Below are positions 41,426 through 49,853 of a stretch of 64,000 nt of DNA, piece after piece. The DNA is from Anaerohalosphaeraceae bacterium (GTDB taxonomy: Bacteria > Planctomycetota > Phycisphaerae > Sedimentisphaerales > Anaerohalosphaeraceae). The notes beneath the pieces were generated by a model. It ran no database searches and had not been told where the DNA came from. It saw nothing but the letters and a program-made list of their open reading frames with translations. Position numbers and translations under genes: made by a program. Within the stretch, counting starts at the first letter, position 1, and the number at the start of each line of letters is the position of its first letter. The stretch covers positions 372,001 through 436,000 of the forward strand of contig DAOSUR010000001.1 in NCBI GenBank assembly GCA_035378985.1, read 5' to 3'.

Positions 41426-42139
41426 TCAATCTTCCTTTTTTGGCGGAACCTGATTGGGCTCTGCGGGCACAGATTTCTTCAGCTCTTCGATGACAGGGAC
41501 CGGAAATTGAATATGGCAATAGCCGGCCGGATTCTTTTCCAGATAGCGCTGGTGTGATTCGGGACCGGGCCAGAATGTGCCGGCCGGAACAATTTCGGTG
41601 ACAATCGGCCGACGATACCGGCCGCTTTTGTTTAAGTCGGCTATAGCTGTCCGGGCGGCCGCTTCCTGTTCGGGGGTATGAAAAAAAATAACCGAGCGAT
41701 ACTGTGTTCCGATGTCGTTGCCCTGCCGGTTTTTGAGGGTGGGGTTGTGGATTTCAAAAAAGACCGTCAGCAACTGTGCATAAGAAACCCTGTTGGGATC
41801 ATAGTGAAGCTGAACAACTTCCGCATGACTGGTATCACCGCGGCAGACCCGTTCGTAGGTCGGATTCTCGATTCGTCCGCCCATAAACCCAACAGCTGTC
41901 GCCGCCACGCCGGGAACCTCGCGGAAGGCCTGTTCAACTCCCCAATAGCAGCCGGCTCCGAAGGTTGCCGCCGGCAGCGAAAGAAGCTGATTCGGGTCCG
42001 TGATTTTCAGGACTGTTTGTGTGTACTTCGTCAGCGAATAAGGAATCATTGCGGCCTCCCTGCGGGTGTGTGCCGCCGCAACCGTCGGCAAAACACAACC
42101 TAACCATAGAAACCATCGCTTGGTTTTTCCGTTTTTCAT
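41426..42139 (-). CDS. msrA: Peptide-methionine (S)-S-oxide reductase, exported form
   Basis: 237 residues. The MsrA core begins near residue 57 with ATFGAGCYWGVEQAFREVPGV, carrying the catalytic Cys (usual motif GCFWG), followed by VGFMGGRIENPTYERVCRGDTSHAEVVQ, IHNPT, GTQYRSVIFFHTPEQ and the C-terminal PGPESHQRYLEKNP. It repairs oxidised methionine. The roughly 50 extra N-terminal residues contain a hydrophobic segment (RWFLWLGCVLPTVAAAH), so this copy is probably exported or membrane-attached. No resolving Cys pair is obvious at the C-terminus beyond GYCH. It is divergent from the AAA ATPase gene and upstream of gph. Confidence 0.92.
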   Translation of the reverse strand: MKNGKTKRWFLWLGCVLPTVAAAHTRREAAMIPYSLTKYTQTVLKITDPNQLLSLPAATFGAGCYWGVEQAFREVPGVAATAVGFMGGRIENPTYERVCRGDTSHAEVVQLHYDPNRVSYAQLLTVFFEIHNPTLKNRQGNDIGTQYRSVIFFHTPEQEAAARTAIADLNKSGRYRRPIVTEIVPAGTFWPGPESHQRYLEKNPAGYCHIQFPVPVIEELKKSVPAEPNQVPPKKED

Positions 42140-42247
42140 AGTATCTTTACGGTCCCTGTTCGGCAGCAGTTCTCTTAAAAAAGCCGCCCGAAGCGTCCGC
42201 TGAAAGAACTTGAATTTTTCCGGTTTGCCGGTACCATAAAAATTAAG

Positions 42248-43756
42248 ATGGCCTGGTCAGAAACAGCGATGAATGATCTTCAGGAACTGCTCCGGCTGGT
42301 AGAAGGCGGGGTCAGCTGCATTTCGATTGTCACTTATGAGGAGCATCATGCCCTTGAGCTCATTCGCAAGGCCGCTCAAAAACTGGACTGGAAGATGCGG
42401 ATTTGGTCCGCCGGACGCGGCAGCCGAGACGGCCTGCATCCGGTGCTGGGGGGCAAAACGGAAAACCCGTCTCCGGAAGAAGGGCTCAAGGAGTTCTGCA
42501 ACCTGCCTTCCCGCACGTTCTGCGTTGCACTGGATTTGAGCAGATATCTCCAGTCTCATCTGATTCTGCGGATGCTGCGGGACACCATCCATCGGGTCGA
42601 ACTCAACCAGAGCGTTCTGATTCTGATTGACGGCGAGGATTGTCTGCCGGAGTGCATCCGCAGCTACAGCCGGCGGTTTGATCTGTCGCTGCCGAGTGAG
42701 GAAGAACTGGAAAATGTCTTTCGAAACACCCTGCGTCAAATCCACAACAAAACCCCGCTGGAAATCGGCTTAAGCAAAGAAGGGCTGAAGGCCATCATTC
42801 GGAATCTGCGGGGGCTTTCGATTCGCCAGGCCCGCCGTGTGCTGGAGGAGACCGTGGCGGGCGACCGCCGACTGGATGATGAGGATGTCAACCGGATTAT
42901 CGCGGGCAAACGCCGTCTGCTGGAGGCCGACGCCCTGCTTGAATCTGTCGAAGCCCCCCTGACGCTGGACGAAATCGGCGGGATGAAAAACTTAAAACAG
43001 TGGCTGGCAACCCGAGAAAAGGCCTTCAGCCCTCAGGCGGCTGAATTCGGACTGACTCCGCCGCGGGGGATCCTCATTCTCGGGGTGCAGGGAGCGGGGA
43101 AGAGCTTGTGTGCCAAAGCGATTGCGGCGGCGTGGCGTCAGCCGCTCTTTCGGCTCGACTGCGGAACCCTTTACAACAAATATATCGGGGAATCGGAAAA
43201 CAACCTGCGAAAGGCGATGCGTCAGATTGAGGCGATGTCGCCGGCGATTTTGTGGATCGATGAGATTGAAAAGGCATTTGCCTCTGCTGCCAGCCAAAGC
43301 ACGGACGGCGGCCTGAGCAAGCGGATGTTTGCGACGCTGCTGACCTGGATGCAGGAACACAAGCAGCCGGTGTTTCTGGTGGCCACGGCCAATGACATTG
43401 AGGCCCTGCCGCCGGAACTGCTGCGCAAGGGCCGATTTGATGAAATCTTCTTTGTCGGCCTGCCCGGCAAAGAGGTGCGGCGGGAGATTTTTGCGATTCA
43501 CCTGAAAAAACGCAAACGGAAGCCGGAAGAGTTTGACCTGGAGGCCCTGGCGGACGCGGCCGAAGGATTCAGCGGTTCGGAAATTGAACAGGCCGTTCTT
43601 TCGGCCCTGTACAAGGCCTTTCACCAGAAAAAAGATGTGAATACAGACCTCCTCCTCGAATCTGTGCGCAATACGGTCCCGCTGTCGGTCACGATGCGGG
43701 AGCGGGTGGAAGCCCTTTATCGATGGGCACAGGGGCGTGTGATTTGGGCGGATTGA
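42248..43756 (+). CDS. Ycf46-like AAA ATPase
   Basis: 502 residues. The N-terminal half (~1-190) is a degenerate P-loop-like domain (CISIVTYEEHHALELIRKAA; LILIDGEDCLPECIRSYSRRFDL) typical of Ycf46-type proteins. The C-terminal AAA domain has Walker A GVQGAGKS, Walker B ILWIDEIEKAF, sensor 1 VATANDIEALPPELLRKGRFDEIFF with the arginine finger region, and a lid (EGFSGSEIEQAVLSALYKAF). The biochemical role of bacterial Ycf46-like ATPases is largely unknown; cyanobacterial forms influence carbon uptake. Neither of the first two Met codons (42248, 42269) has a strong ribosome site; the first is kept. The acylphosphatase gene begins one base after its stop. Confidence 0.85.
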   Translation: MAWSETAMNDLQELLRLVEGGVSCISIVTYEEHHALELIRKAAQKLDWKMRIWSAGRGSRDGLHPVLGGKTENPSPEEGLKEFCNLPSRTFCVALDLSRYLQSHLILRMLRDTIHRVELNQSVLILIDGEDCLPECIRSYSRRFDLSLPSEEELENVFRNTLRQIHNKTPLEIGLSKEGLKAIIRNLRGLSIRQARRVLEETVAGDRRLDDEDVNRIIAGKRRLLEADALLESVEAPLTLDEIGGMKNLKQWLATREKAFSPQAAEFGLTPPRGILILGVQGAGKSLCAKAIAAAWRQPLFRLDCGTLYNKYIGESENNLRKAMRQIEAMSPAILWIDEIEKAFASAASQSTDGGLSKRMFATLLTWMQEHKQPVFLVATANDIEALPPELLRKGRFDEIFFVGLPGKEVRREIFAIHLKKRKRKPEEFDLEALADAAEGFSGSEIEQAVLSALYKAFHQKKDVNTDLLLESVRNTVPLSVTMRERVEALYRWAQGRVIWAD

Positions 43757-43757
43757 G

Positions 43758-44033
43758 ATGGAACCGATTGCCGAACATGTCATTTTTTCAGGACGGGTGC
43801 AGGGAGTCGGGTTTCGCTATACGACCCGTCGGATTGCTGAGCGGTACAACCTGACCGGCTGGGTGAGAAACCTGCCCGACGGCACGGTGGAAGCGGTCTT
43901 CCAGGGCAGCCCCGAAGCTGTTCAGGGCTGCCTGGATGAAATCAGCGAACATTTCGAGGGCTATCTGCGGGACAAGCAAATCAGCCCGATGGTTTACAAT
44001 CCGAACTGGAAAGATTTTCGCATCACATACTGA
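43758..44033 (+). CDS. acyP: Acylphosphatase
   Basis: 91 residues, the normal length. The active-site loop GRVQGVGFRYTTRRIA carries the phosphate-binding Arg; the catalytic Asn is in GWVRNLPDGTVEAVFQG. It hydrolyses acyl phosphates such as acetyl phosphate or carbamoyl phosphate in the cytoplasm. It begins one base after the stop of the AAA ATPase, so translation is probably coupled, and it ends two bases before the convergent dtd gene. Confidence 0.95.
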   Translation: MEPIAEHVIFSGRVQGVGFRYTTRRIAERYNLTGWVRNLPDGTVEAVFQGSPEAVQGCLDEISEHFEGYLRDKQISPMVYNPNWKDFRITY

Positions 44034-44035
44034 AA

Positions 44036-44485
44036 TTAAAAAAGCCGGCGGCTGTCCAGCAGAATCGTCACCGGCCCATCCTGAACGCAGTCTATTTCCA
44101 TCATGGCCGCAAAAATACCGGTCTGAACCGTCAGGCCCTTCGCTCGAAGCAGTTCGATGAATTGCTCATACATTCGCCGGGCCTTCTCCGGGCCTGCGGC
44201 GGCGGTAAAATCCGGCCGGCGGCCTTTGCGACAGTCGCCGTACAGCGTAAACTGACTGATCAGAAGCACACCGCCGCCGACCTGCTGCACATCCCGATTC
44301 ATCCGTCCGTCGGCGTCTTCAAACACCCGAAGATGTGCAATCTTGTCGGCCAGATAAACCGCATCTGCATCGGCATCCTCCGCCCCGATGCCGACAAAGA
44401 CCAAAAGCCCCTGCTGAATCTGTCCGGTGATTTGCCCGTTTACCCGGCAGACGGCCCGCTGAACACGCTGCACAACCGCACGCAT
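44036..44485 (-). CDS. dtd: D-aminoacyl-tRNA deacylase
   Basis: 149 residues; the ATG at 44485 is preceded by AGGAG six bases away, so the 19 upstream in-frame codons are rejected. Begins MRAVVQRVQRAVCRVNGQ and has the DTD hallmarks LLVFVGIG, the SQFTLYGDCRKGRRPDF motif, and DGPVTILLDSR, corresponding to the cross-subunit Gly-cisPro motif. It frees tRNA from mischarged D-amino acids or glycine in the cytoplasm. Located after the FtsZ-like gene on the same strand (72-bp gap). Confidence 0.95.
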   Translation of the reverse strand: MRAVVQRVQRAVCRVNGQITGQIQQGLLVFVGIGAEDADADAVYLADKIAHLRVFEDADGRMNRDVQQVGGGVLLISQFTLYGDCRKGRRPDFTAAAGPEKARRMYEQFIELLRAKGLTVQTGIFAAMMEIDCVQDGPVTILLDSRRLF

Positions 44486-44557
44486 TGTCTTCTCCTGAAA
44501 AGAACGAACGGACAGATTATCCGCTTTGACGGAAAGAAACAAGAGGGGAAAAACTCA

Positions 44558-45598
44558 TCAGGCCTGCGGCTGCAGACCGCTCAGGAGGACATAAATGCGA
44601 AGGGAGGTGTCCTGGTCCTCGTAAATGCCTCGATGAACGCGGGCTCGTCCGAGCAGGGCTGTCAGGACATCGAACCCATACAGCAGCACATCCGGCAGGC
44701 CCGGAATATCGGCCATCATTTCCTGTCCGCCGACCATCAGACAGGCCGCCGCCTGTGTCTGCTTCAGAGAGAACCGGCCGCCGAGCGTGCATTGTTCGAG
44801 CGCCTGCCGGACCGCTCGGGAAATGCTGCTTCGATCGGGCGGTTCAGACAGCCGGCTTTCTCCCATCACTGTCCAGCCGCCCGCCGTCAGGACATCCAGA
44901 TAATCCATCGAATCAAATGTCAGATAAGGCGTCGGCTGGGCACTGAGCCGATTAAACAATGCAAACAGTTCCGCACGACGGCGAAGAAAATCCTCATTTG
45001 CCTGTCTGCGTCCGCCGACCGGCAAACCGGCCGCCACCATAGGCCGGATTATCCCGTGAAACCTGTTGTGAAGATGCTGCGATTCGAGCAAAAAGACACC
45101 CGCGGTCCGCCCCGGACGTCGAAAACCGAGCAGACGGGCATAGCTGTTTACCACATCCATCAGGGAACAAACCAAACCGCCCTTTTCCGATTCCTCCTCC
45201 GACAGGCACAGCATCAGGAAATCCGCATCTTCCCCAAAGACCTCTTCCATTCTCCCGAACAAATCGCGGCCGATGGTGCGGGGGGACTCCTTCGGACTGC
45301 TGAAGCGAAGACGTTTGGGAAGAGCGGCAGGCCACAGACATTTTTGGCTGTCCGGAAGGTTGAGCGTTCTGAGATGCTTTTCGTCTGCACTGACTGCAAT
45401 CGTCTTAAGATAGCCGAGCCGATAAAACCATTCGGCCAGACGGCAGCCGGCCGCCCCGACCCCCACCCATCCAAATTGAACGGAGCCGACCGGAAGGCGG
45501 ACCGGACCGCCCTCGAAAACCGGCGGCTGAAAATGTTCCAGTTCCAGCTCCGGAATCAGAATCGGTCCTGTTCGAGATGAGCGGCTTACGGCGGCCAT
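44558..45598 (-). CDS. Degenerate FtsZ/tubulin-superfamily protein without GTP-binding signature
   Basis: 346 residues. The order of FtsZ segments is recognisable: a Rossmann start WVGVGAAGCRLAEWF (46-51 glycine-rich, as FtsZ GVGGGGGNA), IAVSADEKHL where FtsZ has AVNTDAQAL, a later PYLTFDSMDYLDVLTAGGWTVMGES (224-247, FtsZ INLDFADVRTVM...G.AMMG), and a C-terminal ACLMVGGQEMMADI ... GIYEDQDTSLRIYVLLSGL (FtsZ ITGG.DL ... VTVIATG). The segment where the tubulin signature GGGTGTG should be reads CLSEEESEKGG (131-141), so GTP binding in the normal way is unlikely. Homology is by eye and would need a profile search. The Shine-Dalgarno is weak. It lies between hisF and dtd in a leftward gene series. 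Confidence 0.6.
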   Translation of the reverse strand: MAAVSRSSRTGPILIPELELEHFQPPVFEGGPVRLPVGSVQFGWVGVGAAGCRLAEWFYRLGYLKTIAVSADEKHLRTLNLPDSQKCLWPAALPKRLRFSSPKESPRTIGRDLFGRMEEVFGEDADFLMLCLSEEESEKGGLVCSLMDVVNSYARLLGFRRPGRTAGVFLLESQHLHNRFHGIIRPMVAAGLPVGGRRQANEDFLRRRAELFALFNRLSAQPTPYLTFDSMDYLDVLTAGGWTVMGESRLSEPPDRSSISRAVRQALEQCTLGGRFSLKQTQAAACLMVGGQEMMADIPGLPDVLLYGFDVLTALLGRARVHRGIYEDQDTSLRIYVLLSGLQPQA

Positions 45599-45757
45599 AT
45601 CTGGATTTTCTCTATCCTCAGTTTGTGCGATGCTCCGATAAGGTCTTCGGCTTCGAAGTCTCTATCCATCCATCGGCACAAAAAGAATCCCGGATAACCT
45701 GTTTTCCCAGCCCTGCTCTCGAATGGCCGCCGACAGCCGTTCCCGTCCGATAATACT

Positions 45758-46531
45758 CTATTTTTTCGGCAGAATGACCGGTACACCCTTGCTTTTTAAA
45801 TACTGTTTTAACTGGGGTATATCGATTATGTGAAAATGGAATACGGAAGCCGCCAGAAGGATGGCGGCGCCGGCCTGGACGGCCTGGTAGAAATGCTCCA
45901 TCGTGCCCGCTCCGCCGGAGGCAACGACTTCGGCGGAACAATTCCGGGCAATCGCTTCGATAAGCGGCAAATCATATCCGGTTTTGGCTCCATCGGCGGC
46001 CTTGCTGGTCGGCAGGATGACGGAAACACCAAAGCCGTCCACGCGTTTGGCCCATTCGAGGGCATCGGTTCCGGTGGCGGTGCGGCCGCCGTCAATATAA
46101 ACTTCATAGCCGGAAGGCAGAGCCGGATTGCGGTCCACGTCGATGGCTACGGTGATGCGCTCGGGACCGAACTCCTTGACCATCTCTCCGATGACAGACG
46201 GTTTTCGGAAGGCCGCACTGCTGACGGAGATTTTGTCCGCCCCTGCTTCCAGAACCGCCGCCGCTGAAGCCGTATCCGTAATGCCGCCGCCGACCGTAAA
46301 AGGAACCGTCACGGCCTGTGCCGTGCGGCGGACAACCTCCAGCAGCGTCGGGCGGTTTTCCACCGTAGCAGTGATATCGAGCATGGCCAGCTCATCGGCT
46401 CCGGCCTCACAGTAGGCCTGTGCACAGGCGACCGGGTCGCCGGCATCGCGAATATTGACAAAATGCACACCTTTGACGACGCGCCCGTTCTGCATATCCA
46501 GACAGGGCATAATTCGAACCGGCTTTTTCAT
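45758..46531 (-). CDS. hisF: Imidazole glycerol phosphate synthase cyclase subunit
   Basis: 257 residues; AGGAGG lies six bases before the ATG at 46531, and the longer upstream reading is rejected. A TIM barrel with MPCLDMQNGRVVKGVHFVN (Asp at the position of D11), LDITATVENRPT, TVGGGI, VAIDVD (the D130 equivalent), GGRTATGTDALEWA, and VVASGGAGTMEHF. It makes imidazole glycerol phosphate and AICAR using ammonia from HisH. No hisH or other his gene is in the window. The loop usually LTSMDRDGTK reads LPTSKAADGAK, a modest divergence. Its ATG overlaps the stop of the PrsW-like gene by four bases. Confidence 0.9.
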   Translation of the reverse strand: MKKPVRIMPCLDMQNGRVVKGVHFVNIRDAGDPVACAQAYCEAGADELAMLDITATVENRPTLLEVVRRTAQAVTVPFTVGGGITDTASAAAVLEAGADKISVSSAAFRKPSVIGEMVKEFGPERITVAIDVDRNPALPSGYEVYIDGGRTATGTDALEWAKRVDGFGVSVILPTSKAADGAKTGYDLPLIEAIARNCSAEVVASGGAGTMEHFYQAVQAGAAILLAASVFHFHIIDIPQLKQYLKSKGVPVILPKK

Positions 46532-48210
46532 GGCTGTCCTCCTGCAACAAGATTCTGGGTTGGGTGCTCCGCTTTTCGGAACCACGGAAGCCAGAAGCCC
46601 CGCTGCAGATTGTAGGTTCCCAGCGCGGAAGCAAAGAAGAAAACCAGCACCCACGTAAATGAAATAGTTCCGCGGAACTGCTCATACGCCAGCGACGGCC
46701 CGACTGCAAGAGCCGCCGCCAGATACTCCAACATCACCACCCCAACCAGTCCGGCACTGAGCCGTTCGCGCAGACGAAGAAGCCGAGACGCCTGCGCCTC
46801 ATCAAAATACTCGGACTGATTGAGTGCATTATTCAGCATCCGCACATACAAAAGCACTTCCAGAAAGACCAGCCCAACCGAAATCAGCCGGGCCTCTTTC
46901 CAGACAAACCGACTGATCAGAAAGAAATCATAGACTCCGTGAAGAAAAGATGCCAGCAGAAAACAGAACAGAACATTGCGCCGGACAGAGCCTGTCCGTC
47001 TGTAGCGGGCCAGAACGACCCCATACATCACCAAAGAAGTATAGAACATATGCCCCATACAGCAAATCATCGCCCGTGTCTTGACGGCCGTCATTCCGGA
47101 GCGGTCAAAATAAAGAAGATTCTCCAGAAAGGCAAATCCGAGGGCTCCCAGCGAGGCATAAATCAAATAATCAATCGATTCGTTGATTTCTTTTGTAAAG
47201 CGCAGAATAACCAGCACCGGCAGCAGTTTAACGGCCTCCTCCGCCAGGCCGATCACCACGATACAATACAGCAAATCTCCCCCGGCGCTGACATTCAGGC
47301 CCAGTGAAAAGAAAACGGCAAGCAAATCCCCCAAAGGAAAAACCAGCAGCGAGGCGGCCATTCCCATCAGAACAGTCAAAAAAACCCAGCGAACCTTTTC
47401 CGGCTCGAACAAATCCAGACGGCGCAGAAAATCAAGCCAAAGAACCAGAATAAAAAATGCTGCGGCAATCCCGGACGGATGAGCCGCCTGCTGAAACGAC
47501 CGGAAAACGGCGGCGGCATAGACAAAGGGCTGTCCGCAGCGGAAGGCCAGACGGCGGACGGTATAGGCGGGCAGAAAAGCCCGGAGATGCGGATTCTCGC
47601 AAAGCTGACGCAAAGACTGTGCATCCTGAGTTTTCTCAAACAGGTCAGCCAGTTCTTTGACGGCCGCCGCCGTGCTTCCTCTGTTCTGAATTTCCGCTTC
47701 CAATGCCGCCCGGGCCGCCTGATAGTGTCCCTGTCCGGCCAGCGCCTGCCCCCAAAAAAGCTGCACATACGGCCGATGGGGATTTTCAATCTGCTGCAGA
47801 TATGCGGATGCCTGAACAAATTGACCGGTTTTGATATAAATCAGTGCAGAAATCAGCCGTCCGATGTCGCGGCGGTTCGGCTCCGAATCCTTCAGCCAGC
47901 CGGCATATTCTTCGAAAAGAGCCGAAACAGAAGCGTCTTTGCTATCCTCCTGAAAAAACGTCTCCGCATAAAGGATATGGTACGTCAGGGACGCCGGATG
48001 TTCGGTGCGCAGGCGTTCGACAGCCGCCCGGACGGCTTTCAAATTGCGCATTCGGACCGCGGCGGAAAGCCGGGCAGTGTCATCCGACGGCTCCGGCACA
48101 AAACGATTCACCAGCCAAATCGTCGCCAGAGGCGGCAGAACCACCATCAAAAGAAAGACCGGCGAAACGGAATGTCGGGGCTGTACCGTATTGTCTGTCC
48201 GTGCCTCCAT
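46528..48210 (-). CDS. PrsW-family intramembrane protease with N-terminal helical repeats
   Basis: 560 residues; ATG at 48210 chosen over an in-frame TTG upstream. One N-terminal transmembrane segment (VSPVFLLMVVLPPLATIWLV), then about 190 residues of TPR-like helices (LTYHILYAETFFQEDSKD; QLFWGQALAGQGHYQAARAALE). The remaining ~300 residues are a multi-pass membrane domain with PrsW glutamic-protease motifs: VIGLAEEAVKLLPVL (the EE pair), FAFLENLLYF, GHMFYTSLVMYG, and FLHGVYDFF (His). PrsW cleaves anti-sigma factors in Bacillus; targets here are unknown. The periplasm-facing or cytosolic TPR region may select substrates (inference). The overlap with hisF implies cotranscription, not shared function. 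Confidence 0.82.
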   Translation of the reverse strand: MEARTDNTVQPRHSVSPVFLLMVVLPPLATIWLVNRFVPEPSDDTARLSAAVRMRNLKAVRAAVERLRTEHPASLTYHILYAETFFQEDSKDASVSALFEEYAGWLKDSEPNRRDIGRLISALIYIKTGQFVQASAYLQQIENPHRPYVQLFWGQALAGQGHYQAARAALEAEIQNRGSTAAAVKELADLFEKTQDAQSLRQLCENPHLRAFLPAYTVRRLAFRCGQPFVYAAAVFRSFQQAAHPSGIAAAFFILVLWLDFLRRLDLFEPEKVRWVFLTVLMGMAASLLVFPLGDLLAVFFSLGLNVSAGGDLLYCIVVIGLAEEAVKLLPVLVILRFTKEINESIDYLIYASLGALGFAFLENLLYFDRSGMTAVKTRAMICCMGHMFYTSLVMYGVVLARYRRTGSVRRNVLFCFLLASFLHGVYDFFLISRFVWKEARLISVGLVFLEVLLYVRMLNNALNQSEYFDEAQASRLLRLRERLSAGLVGVVMLEYLAAALAVGPSLAYEQFRGTISFTWVLVFFFASALGTYNLQRGFWLPWFRKAEHPTQNLVAGGQP

Positions 48211-48246
48211 CAAATCCGATTCATCCGACAGGAGCAAAATTTCTGA

Positions 48247-49773
48247 CTATAATTTTCGATCCAGTTTCCGATAGCCGATAGCTTCGGCAATATGGGCCGG
48301 CTGAATCGTTTCCGCCCCCTCCAAATCCGCAATAGTTCGGGCGACTTTGCAGATTTTGTCGTGGGCTCGCGCCGAAAGAGCAAACTCGGTCATTGCCTGA
48401 CGAAGCATCATCTCGGAGGTCGAATCGAGCGTGCAGAACTGCTCGACCTGCTTATGGCCCATCGCCGCATTGGTCATAAAGGGATGACCGAACCGCTGCC
48501 GCTGAATCTGCCGGGCCTGCTGAACCTGAAGGCGGATTTGGGCGGAGCCGTCGCCGCTGCGGCGGGAGCGAAGTTTTCGAAACTCCACCGGCGGCACATC
48601 GATATGAATATCCATCCGGTCCATCAGAGGTCCGGAAATTTTCGCCATATACCGTTCAATCTGGGTCGGGGTGCAGCGGCACCGCCGCATCGACGTACCG
48701 AAATAGCCGCACGGACAGGGATTCATCGCCGCAATCAGGATAAATCGGGCCGGAAACCGGAGCGTCCCCTTGGCACGCGATACGGTCACCTGACCTTCTT
48801 CGAGGGGCTGACGAATCATTTCGAGCACGTGACGGGGAAATTCGGCAAACTCGTCGAGAAATAAAATGCCGTGATGAGCCAGCGACAGCTCGCCGGGCCT
48901 CGGATGGGTTCCCCCGCCCACCAGAGAAGGTCCGGAGGCGGTATGATGAGGAGCCCGGACAGGCCGGGCGGCAATCAGCGCCTTGTCTTTGGGCAGAAGG
49001 CCCACCGCTGAATAAATCTGTGTGGTTTCCAGCGACTCCGGCAGGGTCATCGGCGGCAGAATAGTGGCCATTCGCTGGGCCAGCATGGTTTTGCCGGCTC
49101 CGGGCGGCCCAATCATCATCAGGTTGTGTCCGCCCGCCGCGGCGATAGTCAGGGCCCGTTTGACCGACTCCTGCCCTTTGACATCGGCAAAATCCGTCTC
49201 ATAGGTGCCGCATTCTTCAAACAGGGCCTCCAAATCAACGGTCGTCGGCTCAATCGGAAGCTGACCGCTCAGGAGGGCCGCCGTCTGGGCCAGCGAACCG
49301 ACCGGAAAGACCTCGATATCCTTGACGACAGCGGCCTCGCGGGCATTGTCCAGCGGTACAATCATTTTGGAAAAGCCGCCGGCGGCCGCCGTCATCGCCA
49401 TACTCAACACGCCCGTCACCGGACGCACACGCCCGTCGAGGGCCAGTTCTCCGATGACGACATAATCCCGCAGCGCTTCGGGTGAAAGGGCCCCGCTGCA
49501 GGCCAGGATGCCCAGCGCAATGGGCAAATCGAAGGCCGGGCCGACTTTTTTGACATCTGCCGGCGCCAGATTAATCAGAGACTGGGTATCCGGATAGCGA
49601 AAACCGGAATTGATGACGGCGCTGCGGACCCGTTCGACGCTCTCCTTGACAGCTGTATCGGGAAGCCCCACAATGACCGGCCGCTCAAAGCCGCCGCGGG
49701 AGACATCCACCTCCACCTCACAGAGCACCCCTTCAATTCCCTCGACCGTCACCGAATACAATCGTGATAACAT
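48247..49773 (-). CDS. comM: YifB/ComM-type Mg-chelatase-like AAA ATPase
   Basis: 508 residues; ATG at 49773 with GAGAGGAG upstream. The N-terminal ChlI-like domain begins MLSRLYSVTVEGIEGVLCEVEVDVSRGGFERPVIVGLPDTAVKES. The AAA core has Walker A MIGPPGAGKTMLA, Walker B ILFLDEFAEF, GQVTVSRAKGTLRFPARF, and the family's Cys-rich insertion NPCPCGYFG...CRC. The C-terminus has LSARAHDKICKVARTIADLEG. ComM is a helicase that promotes branch migration during integration of transformed DNA. It lies between lysA (80-bp gap) and the PrsW-like gene (36-bp gap). Confidence 0.93.
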   Translation of the reverse strand: MLSRLYSVTVEGIEGVLCEVEVDVSRGGFERPVIVGLPDTAVKESVERVRSAVINSGFRYPDTQSLINLAPADVKKVGPAFDLPIALGILACSGALSPEALRDYVVIGELALDGRVRPVTGVLSMAMTAAAGGFSKMIVPLDNAREAAVVKDIEVFPVGSLAQTAALLSGQLPIEPTTVDLEALFEECGTYETDFADVKGQESVKRALTIAAAGGHNLMMIGPPGAGKTMLAQRMATILPPMTLPESLETTQIYSAVGLLPKDKALIAARPVRAPHHTASGPSLVGGGTHPRPGELSLAHHGILFLDEFAEFPRHVLEMIRQPLEEGQVTVSRAKGTLRFPARFILIAAMNPCPCGYFGTSMRRCRCTPTQIERYMAKISGPLMDRMDIHIDVPPVEFRKLRSRRSGDGSAQIRLQVQQARQIQRQRFGHPFMTNAAMGHKQVEQFCTLDSTSEMMLRQAMTEFALSARAHDKICKVARTIADLEGAETIQPAHIAEAIGYRKLDRKL

Positions 49774-49853
49774 AGGCAAACTCCTCTCCATGCCCCGATT
49801 CTTCCCTGGGACGCGAGAGCGAGTATAGCCGCGGAGAAAAAAGAAAGCAAAAA

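Noticed and set aside
45586..45786. Short 66-codon frame between the FtsZ-like gene and hisF
   Set aside because: No ribosome site or recognisable segment, and it overlaps the hisF end. The 159-bp gap shows no clear terminator or RNA either.
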